Assembly: GCF_023856365.1 (NCBI RefSeq)
Contig: NC_064538.1
Coordinates: 9,783,435 to 9,847,434 of the forward strand
Source of the DNA: Brienomyrus brachyistius
Taxonomy: Eukaryota > Chordata > Actinopteri > Osteoglossiformes > Mormyridae
Direction of reading: 5' to 3'
DNA: 64,000 bases
Within the stretch, counting starts at the first letter, position 1; every line of letters starts with the position of its first letter. The notes beneath the pieces were generated by a model. The model did not search any database. It saw only the letters and a list, made by a program, of their open reading frames with translations, and had not been told where the DNA came from. Below are positions 44,076-56,957 of the stretch, in pieces. The translations under genes were made by a program, and so were the position numbers.

Positions 44076-47000
44076 GTAATTAATTGTTGCTCGATTACTG
44101 CTGTTGTATTGTCATTGTGTTAAACATCTAACATGTGTACTTCTAATATCCGCACGCTTCTAGTTTTGAATTTGCTGCTAATTACATGCCGATTAACATC
44201 CTAGATTTCCACTTTGAATGGGGTGACTGGACCGTGCTCTGGCTTATGTGATCTATAAAACAGGAAACTGACCCATTCCACTAGTGCTTGGAATTAGGGA
44301 AAAGAATTCTAGCACTTGTAAAAGGAGACCCCACATCTCTGTAAATACATGTGCAGGCAGTCAGCGTTGCTTAGTAGGTTTTCCTAAGCTGATTTCTGTT
44401 TTTCTTTGCCCCTGAGGATAGATCTGCCTGTGGTCACTGATATCTCTTCCAAATGTAGGTCTGCTTTCTGGCTTGATTTCCTGCCTGATTTGGTGTGTTT
44501 ACTTGCTGATTTCTTTGTATTGGGGTGATTGTTTTATATGCAGATAACAGCCTGATAAGTAAGACACAAATCAGTCCAACTTTATTCAGCAAAAGTGCTT
44601 CCCTTCCTTTTTTACCCATCCATCCACTTTTATGAAGCACTATTATACAATAAGAAAACAATGCTAATAATTTTACATAATACTTACACGATATAGGCTT
44701 CATCCTAACAATATGATAGCTTTTTGTTGTGTTCTTAGAAATATTTTTATATCAGAAAAATTTATTCATAAACATTTGATTTTATTATTCAAGCAGAACT
44801 GAGAAAACATTTGTGAGATTTAGATATTTTTATTCCTGTTTAATTTTTTTTTCAATGACGATCCAGTATACCTGAAAATGTTAGTATATGTCTTCACCTT
44901 AGTCTATAAATGTGATGTGAATTTCAAATAAATATGTGCAGAATTGTTACTGCAACTTCTTACTGCATCTTAATTATAAATAATTGTTTTAACACACTTA
45001 ATGTAAGTTTGACTTCTTATCAAACTTAAGTTTAATTGATCTGATTAACTGTACCATGTCAGGGAACATTGGAGCAGAATATAAGATTTTACAGTCTGTT
45101 TTAAAAGAAAATGGTTTTTGTTTTTAGCTTTTCTTTTACATATGAGAGGCTGTTCTGTGGTTTCATACAAAAAATAACCTTGCCTCAGGCACTGGAAAGT
45201 CAGGCAAGGGTGTGGTTTTCACCCAACACCCCATCAAATCCAGACCTCCAATGCTGTGCCTTTTTCCCTGGGGGACTGTTTTGAGTGGGGGTGCCATTTC
45301 TCCACATTACTGCCAATAATGGACACTTGCAATCGCAATGAGTTAGGAATTCTTCATCATTGTCCTTGCAGACTGCTGGAATTTGGCTACCTGATATTGT
45401 GGCATTGTTCTGTTCGATGGGCTCTATGAGCTCAAGCCAGAGAATTCAGGTAAACAGAAGTTGTTGTGTGAAGTATTCATCCATTGCTAAAAACAGTTAC
45501 CATTGAGGTACTCATTAAAGGTCTTCTCAGCCTAGTTTACGAGAGCTTGAATAAACTTTGACCCTCTAACAGGAGCACAAAGAAAAGGATTTTTTTTAAC
45601 ACTTTGGAGCTGAAAGACTTGACACAGATTGGCATTCTCCATCCGAATGTATGCCTGCGCTTCAGGCATCTTAGTAAGAAACTCCACTGTGATAACAAAC
45701 ATACAGCATAATTATCACGTTTAACTACTCAGTTCCTGCTCCAAATTCTCAGCTTCTTCTTTTTCGTCTTTTTTATGTTATAATTGTTTGGTTGCTGGTT
45801 ACTTTTAGTCATAAGTCCTGGCCCTTAAGTACCATGGCGTCTACATTTACTGTACATATGCAGCCCTGAAAGAACAGGTTTGCTAACAGGTTGCATGGAA
45901 CAGTAAAGCCACAGTTGTAATTAGCCGCAAGCCAATTAACTCATAGGATATTTCCTGGGTAAAGCCTGCGATTCTTCGCAGGATGATATTTTTTTCCTTA
46001 TCCAGAGAAAAATAATTATCACTTTGTGGATGGAAAAGTGAAACATCTTAAATCTATACAGTTTCTCTGGATTGAAACAAACTGATATCTAACTGAATTT
46101 GATGGTAAATTGGGAAATGGGCCATTTAACTCCACTGGTGAAATTTCTGAAGATTTTCTCTTTGCTGTTAGTCAGATTTAACAGAGGAGTGTCAATAATG
46201 GGAGGAAATCATCATAATGTCTGCCACTAGAAACAACACAATAAGTGTGAATTTTGTTGTATTACAGTGGGTGTCAGAAGGTCTTTGTTCGCAATCAACA
46301 AGTGTGAGGACTGTGAGAAAGGCCAAGGAAATGACACAAAACAGAAATGGCAATATACTGGAATTTCCTTAAGATGTTTTGTTGTGTTGTTTTGGGCAAA
46401 GCCAGCATGGAGAACCTGTTTGGCATAAACCAGCTAAAGGCTTGGGTTCATAATCTACCATTCATCTGTGTTTGAGCTTTTGCATGCTTTTATTTGAAGA
46501 GAGGACACTTTATGCTTGCAGTTCACTTCCCTAAACATGCTACTAGAACTTAATCAGTTTCAACGTGTTCCTGATGAAAATGCAAGAGCAGATGTAGTAT
46601 AGTTGTGTCAGTGACAGTGAATTGATAATTTGGAAACTGGTGCAGACATTTTTTTTTCCTTTTAATACATGCAGTTATGCAAGCAGAATATCCACGGATT
46701 AATAGCATCTTTGTTATTGGTATTTCCCAAGAAGGACGTGGCTCTGGGCGTATTTTTGTGCCTCATGCATCGAGTTCAGCAAGTTATTCCTCACCAGCAT
46801 GTGTGTCACTGGGAACAACACTTTCCCACAGTTTACACTCAATGGGGGGGTGATGACACATTTACGCAGACTTAAAAAACAAGACCGTTACGTGTTTATT
46901 TGCCACTCCTCACCGCTTGCAAATTTTCGGTTATGAAATGATGCATCTCCATGAAGTCATGGGGTTGTTGCTCTTCTTCATTCTTTTCCATGTCGATTCC

Positions 47001-49749
47001 CCGCAGGCCAGCCAAGCCTGAGAACGGAGGACCGCCATCGGCAGGTAACCAATGAGAGGGCTCGGCTGCCTCTGGTTTTCCCGACAAAGCGCAAGCGTAG
47101 CGTCGACCACGGTCTGCCGGGGCAACTGAGGCCTGGGAAGACCAGCCGACTCCCCTTCGTGTTAGCATCGTGAGTCACTGTCTCTCATGGCCTTCTCACA
47201 TTTCTTTACACTGGAGCAATTAACCAGCTTAGTGGATATCCTTGCACATAAAAAAGTATCTTTGGAAAATCTTGACATACACAATTCAGAGCATAAATTC
47301 ATTGCAGCAGCAAGTAGCCGTTTGTGATGTCATTGCATATTCTTCAGTTTTACAGCTGTTTTCTAATTTAAATTTACCATTTGGCACTAAAGATATAACT
47401 GCCCTCATTTCGAACCTCCCATGAATCTTGAAATCAACATTGAACAAAAACCAGCATCAGCGTGTTTCACTGCTTTTAACCTGTGCCTCCTATTTGTAAT
47501 TTTGTCCTCCAGGGATGAGAGGTTACCGTTCAAGAATGTAACCTGTAGCCTTCAGAGGAAGTCCAGCCTGAGTCCCCCCCGGAGTCTGCCCCCATCACCC
47601 CAAAACTCCATCGTGACGACCACCACCTGGAGTCCCAGCCAAAGCCCATCCCACAGGCTGTCTAGCCCTACCCACAGCCCCACGGACCAATGGCAGAGCC
47701 CCAGTTTTGACAGCCCACCTATGGACGAGCCTCTGGCACTAATCAAGAAGCCCAGAAGGGCTGAAGGTCCAGAGCTTGATGCCGCAAGCAAGGGCAAGCT
47801 AGGTGGCCAAGTTCAGGTGAGATCCAGGGTGGCAATAGGCTGAGAAGCGTGTTATTGTGGGGGAGGCCCTTGTTTGTAGCGTAAACTGGACCTGCTATTA
47901 GCACAACAGGCTCTGCAAGTGGCTCTGAGATTCAGGGAAGCAGTGATTCACCCATCCTAACCCCCCCCCCCACCTCCCCAACCAGCCACAGTTGCTGGGA
48001 ATATGAAGAGAAGTTTGAACAGTCAGTTATGCTCCAGGGAGGACTGTGCCTCCTTTACTCAGGACGACAGGGCCTGTCAGGATCTGCCTTTGGGCGGGCA
48101 GCCCGGTGCGGGGGGGGGGGGTTAGGGCGGTCCAAGGCTTTTCACCTGACATAATCCTCTGAGCAGGCAGCAGGACTGGCGAGTCCATGCTTGCCTCAGT
48201 ATGCAACCCAGCCAGACTAGGGCTGAAGCACCGGCAGCAGGGCAAAGAGCCAGCAACGAGCCCAGGCACATGGCCCTTCCCTGGGCAAGAGACACACAGA
48301 CAAGTCCCTCGCTTCCTTACACGGCTCCTAGTACCCCTTCTTACAGTTTTGCTAATTGTGTCAGTGCAGAGTTGGCACTTTCCTCATTGTTTCACTAATT
48401 GTGCTCACAGAACAGATATAAAATATTTACATTTCACCGTATGGTACTTATATAAAAATGTCATATTTCACCCATTGAGGAACCCCTTTGATATCTACTT
48501 TGAATAGGAACCTTGTTGACAGGTACCAGAGCTATTCCCTTCTTGACATCACATCACTCGTGATGAAGTTTTTCTATAACTGTCTGGCAGCTTCCACAGT
48601 GAACGGCACAAAATATGGCGTAACATTTGAAGTGTACGGAAATCCTTCGCATGAAGGATAAAGTGAAGCCCAAGGGAACACAATAAATACACTGCGATAT
48701 TCAAAATGATGCACTATATTAATGTTCCTCAGTACCTCATTCTGCAAGCTGGTGAGATCTTTCATGATGGAGAGATATTAGGCTTTAATGATTTAACGGA
48801 TTTGTGCAGCTTTACCCCACTTACAGACATAACTCCCAACTGTGTAGATTCATTGGAGAGACATGTGACACCAGATGGACCAGTAACTAACCACCAATGT
48901 CTTCTGCAGATGCGTCCTTCTGTCATCACCTGCGTGTCTCGGTCAAGCTCCGCCCACAAGCTTCCTGTCGCACAGCATCGCTCCTCTCCTGCAGGTAGAT
49001 TCCTCCCCCCCGACTGGTTCTGGAGCTATCGTCAAACCTGTCGCTTTAAGGAGGGGTCCATTTGTCAAGGAATTCAGGACTAGACACTTGGGTGTACAGG
49101 AGAACATGGCAAATATGAACCATAAAAACATATGAATAGTATTTGATAAATAATCATACTGCTTATTCAGGTTGTACCCTTCAGTACACGTGCCGTGAGA
49201 AGTTCCAAGGCAACTGTGATTGGATAAATGGTGTTTCAAATGGATGGAATAACAGGGGACTTTAGCAGATACTCATTAGATTAAGAAACAGGTCAGAATT
49301 ATATTGAATACATATAGAAAATTCTTCAAAAATATCAGTTATTTGACAATCAGTGAGAGAAAATAGAGGGAGTGAATGTTGTCGTTTTAAATGCTACCAC
49401 ATCTTTCTCACCTTCCTCATGCTCTTCTTCAGTGACCTCACCCATGGCTTATGACCACGTCGTTGAGGAGCACTTCCGGCGAAGTCTGGGGGTCGACTAC
49501 AAGAAGGCCAGCCCCCACCGTATCTCTGTCAGTGTCTCCGTGGATGACCATTTCGCCAAAGCTCTTGGGGAAAAATGGCTACAGATCAAAGCTTCCTCCT
49601 CATCCAGCTCCTCTTCTTCCTCCCCGCTCAGCAGCCCCAGCTTCTCATCCAGTGGTGCCTCTAGTCCTTGCAGTCCCTGCAAGGGCCCAGAGGGGGTGTC
49701 TGAGGCCGGGTCCGAAGACATACCCCCACTGTCCTTCTCAGTCAAATAA
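44009..49749 (+). CDS. vgll4l: Vestigial-like 4 (VGLL4 family) TEAD cofactor, 5 coding exons
   Basis: A nuclear cofactor that binds TEAD factors through Tondu motifs and opposes YAP. Five exons join in phase: 44009-44075, 47007-47169, 47513-47816, 48910-48994 and 49433-49749; 936 nt, 311 residues. The N-terminus MAVANFHYITRMNSGFKVYI matches a known VGLL4 isoform start. Exon 2 carries an NLS-like TKRKRS (49-54). Exon 3 has the conserved EPLALIKK. Exon 4 has RPSVITC. Exon 5 has both Tondu motifs, VEEHFRRSLG (217-226) and VDDHFAKALG (243-252), then a long serine run. Family assignment is firm. The choice of paralogue (vgll4l rather than vgll4a or b) rests on syn1 linkage and is tentative. Confidence 0.93.
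44076..47006 (+). other. vgll4l: vgll4 intron 1
   Basis: 2.9 kb without recognisable genes or clear repeats. The stretch around 45895-46010 looks less degenerate than its surroundings and might be a conserved non-coding element, but this cannot be judged from one genome. Confidence 0.4.
47007..47169 (+). CDS. vgll4l: vgll4 coding exon 2
   Basis: A 163-bp exon between acceptor TCCCCGCAG and donor GTGAGT. It encodes GQPSLRTEDRHRQVTNERAR then LPLVFPTKRKRSVDHGLPGQ. The GQPxLRTEDR block is typical of fish VGLL4. KRKR is a nuclear-localisation-type motif. Confidence 0.92.
47513..47816 (+). CDS. vgll4l: vgll4 coding exon 3
   Basis: A 304-bp exon beginning with the G that completes a TC-G serine codon, then DERLPFKNVTCSLQRKSSLS. 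The middle is Ser/Pro-rich. SFDSPPMDEPLALIKK holds the conserved EPLAL motif. It ends GKLGGQVQ before donor GTGAGA. Confidence 0.92.
47817..48909 (+). other. vgll4l: vgll4 intron 3
   Basis: About 1.1 kb with a C run near 47961 and a G run near 48110. No coding exon recognised; the short antisense frames here are not supported. Confidence 0.5.
48910..48994 (+). CDS. vgll4l: vgll4 coding exon 4
   Basis: An 85-bp exon after acceptor CTTCTGCAG. It encodes MRPSVITCVSRSSSAHKLPV then AQHRSSPA. RPSVITC and the LPVAQH segment align with RPSVITC and CPIAH of mammalian VGLL4. Donor GTAGAT. Confidence 0.92.
49433..49749 (+). CDS. vgll4l: vgll4 coding exon 5 (both Tondu motifs)
   Basis: Acceptor TCTTCTTCAG. 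The exon encodes VTSPMAYDH, Tondu 1 VEEHFRRSLG (49462-49491), a 16-residue spacer and Tondu 2 VDDHFAKALG (49540-49569), followed by EKWLQIK. It ends with a serine-rich tail (run near 49592-49630) and the TAA stop at 49747. Confidence 0.96.
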
Positions 49750-50620
49750 ATACTCAGACTCATGCCAAAAACATTATCCTCCCCAGAAACTGCCAGAGTC
49801 AATACTGAAAGGCTAAACTTGAGAGAGCATTTCTCCAGGGTTGTAAAGTTAAAGTTAAATTGTCACCAAGATTATTTCAAGTAATGGTTGCATGAATCTT
49901 GGTAGGAGGGAAAAGTGCTTAAAAAAGCTATTGGCTTTTTCGAAGGAGGTTTGCTCTTGGAAATCAACCAAATCGCCATGGTCTTTGTGGTTTAAATGGT
50001 CCTGACGGCCATGTAGGTAGAATAATCTGGACCTTGGGCAAGAGACAGAGCTGACCGCTGAGTCCGTGTCATTGCTGCCCACAGCATCGTGTCCAACCGT
50101 CTACTCTGAAGCCACTGACGCATGCCATGCTTGTTACTGTGACAGATTGTTTGCAGTTATTTTCACCATCGGCGCTTATCACAAAATCTTGCTGCACACA
50201 TGACTGGAAAACAGAAGCAACTGAACGTTCAGTTTGACCTCCAGTTAGTGAATAACGATGTGGTATGTTTAGAGTAATCTAAGTGAAAGAGTTCTCTGGA
50301 GATAACGATGTAGTTCTGGTGTTCATTTTCACGCGTATTAACTGGAAGATTACTCATGTTTCCATTGTAGAGATAATACTATGCAGAACTGAGTGGCATA
50401 ACTCCAGAATCACTTGGCTTGTATCAACCACACAGTGTGTTAGATGTTCCACCAGTACATGGAATGTTTTTTTCATGAATATTCTGCATTTATTATTCAT
50501 ATCAAAACCTATTGTCATAGGCATCGCCATGGATAAGCAAAACCATTTTCCATCCCAAACTGTGATGTCAGTATTGTTATTGGTTTTGTGTAAATAATAA
50601 AAACACACATGTCTTACATT
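49750..50620 (+). other. vgll4l: Putative 3' UTR of vgll4
   Basis: AT-rich sequence after the stop, without other coding potential, running to an AATAAA at 50596-50601. The end is inferred from that signal. Confidence 0.5.
50596..50601 (+). promoter_or_regulatory. vgll4l: Candidate polyadenylation signal of vgll4
   Basis: AATAAA within taaataataaaaac, about 850 bases after the stop codon. Confidence 0.5.
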
Positions 50621-50754
50621 CTGGTACTAATAATTGTCATATGACCAAGACTTGCATGTATATAGATTTCCAGTGTACAGTCTCTGTATTTTCAATGTTA
50701 ATGTTAAGCAAACTAGTTAAAGAAAGACTGTTTGATATTGTAGTTCGACATAGA

Positions 50755-50860
50755 TTTGGTTTCAGCGTTGGTGGAATCCAAATCAAACCCAAACCCCTGC
50801 CCCCCCTAAACAGACACAGTACTCCCAAAATATTGGTCTGGACATGTCTCTACCGGCCAT
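50755..50860. repeat. Dispersed repeat shared with 63660-63750
   Basis: ccctaaacagacacagtact, tattggtctggacatg and ctaccggcc have close counterparts near 63679-63735 (cctaaacagacacggtact, tactggtagggacatg). It looks like the end of a fish repeat family that I cannot name. Confidence 0.5.
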
Positions 50861-51589
50861 ATCCAAATTTTCACCATTGATCCACGCCCTTGATGTAGTT
50901 GCTGTTGTCAGTGAAGACCACACCCAGTTATTCCATTTATATCATTCATTAACCTCTAAATGATTCAAATTCCATTTAACAGTCTACTATGCATGTTGAA
51001 AGTAGATACCATATTTGGGACCACACTATGCCTCTCTATGAAATTTTATTGCATCACACTTGACTGTTGCAAATATATGACTATTCCCCTGACTCACATG
51101 TGACAGGGTGGTCAGATCCTGCATTCCATAACTGTGACCCATCCATCCTGCATCCCACCACACCTGGTGGCCCCAGAAATGCCTTCTTATAACTGACGTA
51201 AGAAAATCTGCCATATGCACAGAACACCATGCTTCCACAAAGCCAAAGGCAATAAAATTCCCAAAACTAGTCCATACGGCAACACTTCAATGTTAAAATG
51301 TCATAATAATCTGGGTAATGTATATAAACTGAATGTTTTAATGTAATTTTGCTTGTATATTTTGCAGCATTTTTAATTAAAAAAGGTTTTTTGTGTTAAT
51401 TCCTGTCCACTGATTCACTGCAGTTTCTGCACATACACGTTGCAATTTGCAAATGCATTTCAATTGCAACATCAGGATTACTTTTTTAGGTGCAGCTCAA
51501 CCATGCACTGAATGAAAAGTATCAGCTCTGTGTCTTATTCATGATGACCAGGGAGCATTCCTCTGGGTTGGGCCCGTCGTCTTTGCATT

Positions 51590-52100
51590 TTTAATAAGCA
51601 TTTTATTGCATTTTATTTTGGAGTGTGATTTTGGGGTTTATGTTTTGGTAAGGACTGTGGATCGGGGCACACGAGGGCGCTCACAACAGGGGGAGCCCAG
51701 GATAGGGGGCATCCCTTGGTATATTTTGCAGTGGCCGCTACTGGAGTGTGAGGTCTCATCTCGGGCTTTTTTGTTGTTGTTTTGTTTTGGTTGTTTTTGT
51801 TTTGGTTAACCGCCATCTTGGTCTCTTGGTGGCTCAGTGCAACCAGCATTTTGTCGTAGGTTTTTTGCAGCTGCCCACTTTTTGTATTTGAGCTCCATCC
51901 TTTACTTTGTGTCTCTTTCACATTCACCTCACCCTGGAGATGCCCATCTGCTCGGCAGCTGCAAATCGTGCTATTTACTCCTTTCCTGCGGTGCCCTGTC
52001 TGTCGTCTCAGGGAATGTAGTTTAACAAACTGTCTCACTAAGGATGGATGGACCGGTTCAGGATTTCTTGTCATGCAGTCAATAAATGTGCCCTAACCCA
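51590..52100. other. Unclassified GC-richer stretch, possible repeat
   Basis: It includes aggactgtggatcggggcac, gttttgttttgg runs and a plus-strand AATAAA-type site near 52082. No protein similarity is recognised on either strand. The composition suggests a retroelement end. Confidence 0.3.
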
Positions 52101-52189
52101 GCACTCTGTGTGCCAGAAATATTGATCTGTCGATTTCTTTACGATTCAGTCTGTGTTAATAATATAGCTAGTTCCAGCTCTAGCTAACT

Positions 52190-52695
52190 CCTCACTCCCG
52201 GTTAGACCTATAGTGTGAGTTGGGTGGGGATTGGTACAATTGACTGTTTGCACTGTCTCTAGTCTCCCCTACTTTGGCTAATTGTACATTTTATTTCCCC
52301 TACTCCTCCTGGGCTGTGCTGCATGGAGACCCCAAATTATCAAGATATTCTGCCTACCCTGCTGCCTGCAACGTCTCTCCTATATGTCCTGCTGCTGTAC
52401 CACTGTTCATCCTGCCTTCTGAAGCAGCACCAGCACCTGCCTGCCTCCCCGCTTTGAGGCTCAAATCTTAAAACTGGGACAGTGCAAACTGGGACTTTTC
52501 CATCCTGCCTATTTGACTTCCTCTGTCGCCTCCCCCTTTGAGTCTGGTTCCTCTCAAGGTATCTTCCTTCTAGGGAGTATTTCCTTGCCACTGTTGTCTC
52601 TAGCTCGCTCACTGGGGCCCTTGGGCAGTGATATTAAGACTGCTTTAAGACAATGTAATGTCAAAATGCACTATACAAAGTGAACTGAAAACTGA
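52190..52695 (+). repeat. Dispersed fish repeat with a conserved 3' end
   Basis: The 3' part reads ctggttcctctcaaggtatc, ggagtatttccttgccactg, tagctcgctcactgggg and caatgtaatgtcaaaatgca, a signature common to many fish genomic repeats. No intact ORF. Confidence 0.55.
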
Positions 52696-55600
52696 ATTAG
52701 TATAAATGGCGTATATTTATTACATCAGTTTAATGCAAGATGCATTAAACAGACTCATACACACATACGTGGAAGTGGAGATTTGAAGTCCAAGGTTTTG
52801 AGGATCCAGAAGACTTGATAGCTCTAGAAATGATTCCGATCACTGATGATTACACACTGCTCATAATAATTCGTACAAAAGGCTGATGATTATGAAGTGG
52901 GTGTGATGAGTTTAATTCTGATTCATCATGATTTCACGGAATGATTTATGGATCTTTAGTTCCTTGGATTGGTAGTGGGTACACTACTGTGAGAGGCTGA
53001 TCAGTTTGATTCTGGAACGCATGTTTTGTCTCGGAGCAGCACTACTTCAGCAGAGAAGGCTATTCTACTTAGATATAAATGGGACTGGCTTTGCAGTGTG
53101 AGATCATTCTGTGCATGAGCGGCAGGACAGGGCTGGCTTTTCCTAGATAATGCTTCTTAACAACATGTGTTAGAAGGGTAGGTATTAAACTCAGGGCGAG
53201 GTGGTTTAATGTTTCCTAAGAGAGTGATGACAAAAGGACGAAGGTAGACCACATCAGAGCTGGCCCTCACCTAGCTCAGTTTACTTACGGTTAACAGCAC
53301 TGACAGCCCCTTCTGGCAGCTGTGAGCTGTGCTGTTCATGGTGGAGCAAAGGAGTGGTAACAGTGTGGACTACATACCCAAGCTTGAGCGAAACACTCGA
53401 TTGTGGGACGGGGGCGGGGGGCATCGCAAATAAGTGAACTTGGATATGGGTTACAGAGCTCTGCATATACAAGCCAATCCTGATTACAGAACCTCGATTT
53501 AAAGCGGAAGTGACTCGCGTTCCACCCAGCAACCATCATTATGAGAGGGGCTGGGTCTCTACGTTCCACCCACAAAGGATGTCTTACAGACATCTTTGTC
53601 AGCCTGACTGTGACACACCACACCAAACATACAGCCGGTAAACAGGAGAGTTAGTCATGCTAAATTGGAAATGCAGGGACAGAAATGGCCGAGGGCTTTT
53701 GGGCCCTCCTGTCTAACTGCCCAAACACCTTTTCAGGTTTCCTTTGGCATAAAGCTTCCCAAATGAATAGTCTATTAAAATGGGATACTTTTATGTTCCT
53801 CTTATTACCCATCTCGTCACACTTAACTGGTATTCAAAACAGTTGACTGTTTTTTTATTTCCTTTGGAATGAACATTGAAGAACTGCAAAAGTTGGTCTG
53901 GCTAGTTTGTTTCTGCAGAAAGGTCTGGGTAAACAGAGGGCGAGAACGCTGGGAGCAAGCTCTGACATGGCACGTTGTCCGAAGGGTTTGCACATTCCTA
54001 CTGTCTGAGTGGATTCCTTTGGAAGATCCCACAGATCCTGTTTCTCCAGCCTACTGAGGAAAGTGTGTCTGTGAGCACATCTTTCAGTTACCTGCTGGCA
54101 AGTCGTATCTTGTGGGCAAACCCATCTGCACCATGACACTTGGCAGGAATGTGAAGTCATCCAGACAGTTATGCTTCACACAACCAAGGGAAAATATCAG
54201 TTATGCAGATTGTGGGAAAAGTTTGTTCTCTTGCAGGAAACAGTTTCCCTTAAGAAATCGAAAAGGCCTATTGATATAAATGAAAATACATATCACTGTA
54301 AAAATCACACCATTTAAATATAATTTATATGTTTATTCAAATATGACATAAAAATCCATCTAATATTTAAAAATATGTGGTGATAGATGGAATCTACAAA
54401 GGAGTCTGTCTTGATGGAAGGACAAAAGAAGATTCATCCATTGTTATTGGCTTTAAGAAAACATATTAATGATAATTAAAAAAAAAAACATAAAAATGAC
54501 AATAATATTTATAAAGTAAATACTGTGAGGCTGTCCAGAAACACTTCCAGGCTGCACAGGATCAGTCAAGTTCCTCAAAATTTGAAAGATACACTTGGGA
54601 TAAACACATAAACCTTAATATTATGAGAGCATTTGAAAAGAATCTAAGGAGCATGTTTTTGCATATTGGAAAACCGGGCTTTTGTTAAACGAACATTCTG
54701 TACTGTCTTTCAGATTAATTTGTTATTTTTCCGTTTTCGGCAACAGCCATTCACCACCTAGTGGTTAAAGTGGGTCGACAACTGAACGTGTGCTTGCTAT
54801 CTGCCTCACTTGTAAAGCGCTGCTAAATAAATAAATTGAAATGTATTCCTGCCCTCTAGTGGCAGTATGAGTTTTTGATCATATGAAACCGAATGCGACA
54901 AGACTGACAAAGGCTAAATAAGAATTTAGACTCTCAAGTGAATCTCGAAGGCGATGGTTTAAGTGAACCTGATAATATACAAATAAGCCGTTCAAACGTT
55001 AAACTGGCATTTTAATGGTTGTCAATATAGCACCTGAAATTAAATGTACATACTTCATTGAAATTACACAGTACAACGTATTAGAAATATAAAACAGGCT
55101 TGTAAGCTGGTTCCGTAACTGCTAACTCGTTTAACCAAACGAGCAATTTTAGGCGCCAAGTAACTAGCGTGTATTATTTAGGTGGAGCGCAAACAAGAAT
55201 TTTCTTGGCGGCGATCCGGTCTCACACACCTTAGCAAGGCGGGAGCGTAGTGATTTCTGTGAAACTCTTTCGTGTTTAATTTTAGCAGGATTTTAAGTGA
55301 TTGCTTTTATCATTTACTAACTGCTTCTAACCTGAATGTTAAACTATTAGGTAAAACAAAACACCTTATTAATTGGACCTGCATAGAGTCTAAAATTGTA
55401 GTTTTGACCAAAATGACAAAATAAACATTTAATGATCAGTAACAGCAGCTATCAAAATGAAGCACTGTGGAGTCTCGGAAAGCATTTCTACGTTATATTA
55501 CATTGTCAGTGTCACAGGGTTGCCAACGCATCTGGCAAGAGTCGCGCTTTCATGGACACGCAAGAAATTTTACCGCATATTCTATTACACACGTAAAATT

Positions 55601-56429
55601 AGCTACATCAAAAGCGCTAGGGTGATTTGTAAACCCTACAGACCCTTACATTAGATTGATTAAACTGTTACATACATGTTAATGCGTGTGCATGTGCGTG
55701 CGGACTTGCCTCAAATTGAAAATCTGACTCCAGCAAGATGAACAATGTTGGCAACCCAGATGTCAACCTTTCACATAGCCCGGAGCGTCTCATTGTCTTG
55801 TGTTACTCTGGGTACAGCATTCATCTTGGGCACCCTTTTGGTCAACTGTTCTTCAGAAGCATTCACAAATGCCTAGCTCTGTAGCCTAAGTGGCCAGACC
55901 ACTCAAGTGGAATATATTCAGAATTCTGTCAGTTGTCTCTGTGCTTCTTGATCTTGGTCCTTACCGTCCATGTTAGTTTGAAATTTCAGTTTAAAATGAT
56001 TATTTTCTTAATTTGGGATGGACTACCTATTAATTGAATTAACTTTAATGTTCCAATTACATTAAATTAAACTGAAAAATCATCTATACGATGAGGCTAA
56101 ATGCAAAAATAATTACATAATGGATGCTATTCACTTTTGTTTGAACGGCAAAAACATTGGCTTGCAAGTTCCAAGATGAAGTAATGCTTGCCAAGCTGAC
56201 AGTTATGATGAGTAAAAGTTGCTCAGTAGTCAGTCACGTTTTGCTACTCATATTGGTGAAAAGACCAGTGCTCCCAGTTTTGCGGGTTTAGCCCTTAAAC
56301 CATGTCATTCTGTGCAGTTCTCTCATTATTTAACTGCTTCACCAACAGGTTTATCCAACATGCATGTGACCTGCTTGCACATTTGTAGAGTAAGATGATG
56401 ACTGAATAACTGCCACTTAACACCATATA
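52696..56429. other. Intergenic region, no gene recognised
   Basis: 3.7 kb of moderately AT-rich DNA. The short ORFs near 53336, 53855 and 55457 show no domain or credible splice context. The last part probably includes the receptor gene's 3' UTR, but no nearby minus-strand AATAAA is clear. Confidence 0.45.
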
Positions 56430-56957
56430 TCACCTTTTGGTCTCTCGGATGGCTCTCCTTTGATCCTCATAAGCCACCCTGGCCTCTTGGATAGCCCAGT
56501 GGAGTGCGCCTCCAGCAGGCAGAGTACTGTACGTCTCTTCTGTCATGTTCTCCACTTGCAGGCTCCGCCCTGGGCTATGCAGTGGCACCCGATGGAGGTG
56601 TGAGAAGAGAAGGGGCAGATCTTTCATCAGGGTGTAATGGGCAGCCAGGCCCAGCAGCCCTGGAACATCTGTCTCCCATGAGTATGTGAAGGTGGCCGTC
56701 AAGAACTTAGACAAGTCCCAGCCTTGGGCTGTGGCACGGCCTAGCTCCTCGCCGACCAGGCAGATGGCTGCCAGCGCAGCAGCAGCGCCCTCTCCTGGAT
56801 CTGCCTCTAGTGCCATCTGACCCCGATCAATTATCTGTTGCTGCAGCCCCCGGGAGCAGATCACCAGCACAAAATCGCTCTCTTGGATGCGTTGGCTATA
56901 CCAGCTCATGCAGCCCTCTTCCATCAGGCTCAGAACCTCCCACAGGTCCAAGCTCAC
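56430..56957 (-). CDS. il17rd: IL17RD-like last exon (SEFIR second half, tail, stop)
   Basis: Acceptor TGTCACAG precedes VSLDLWEVLSLMEEG. The open frame extends upstream to 57122, but that part crosses an A/T run and is intronic. The exon ends in QRRAIRETKR and a stop at 56430. Confidence 0.85.
   Translation of the reverse strand: MSLDLWEVLSLMEEGCMSWYSQRIQESDFVLVICSRGLQQQIIDRGQMALEADPGEGAAAALAAICLVGEELGRATAQGWDLSKFLTATFTYSWETDVPGLLGLAAHYTLMKDLPLLFSHLHRVPLHSPGRSLQVENMTEETYSTLPAGGALHWAIQEARVAYEDQRRAIRETKR

Noticed and set aside
46896..47178. Three overlapping minus-strand frames of 64-90 codons
   Set aside because: They lie antisense to vgll4 exon 2, whose plus-strand translation matches a known family and has correct splice sites.
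49497..49802. 101-codon minus-strand frame
   Set aside because: It is the antisense shadow of the Tondu exon of vgll4.
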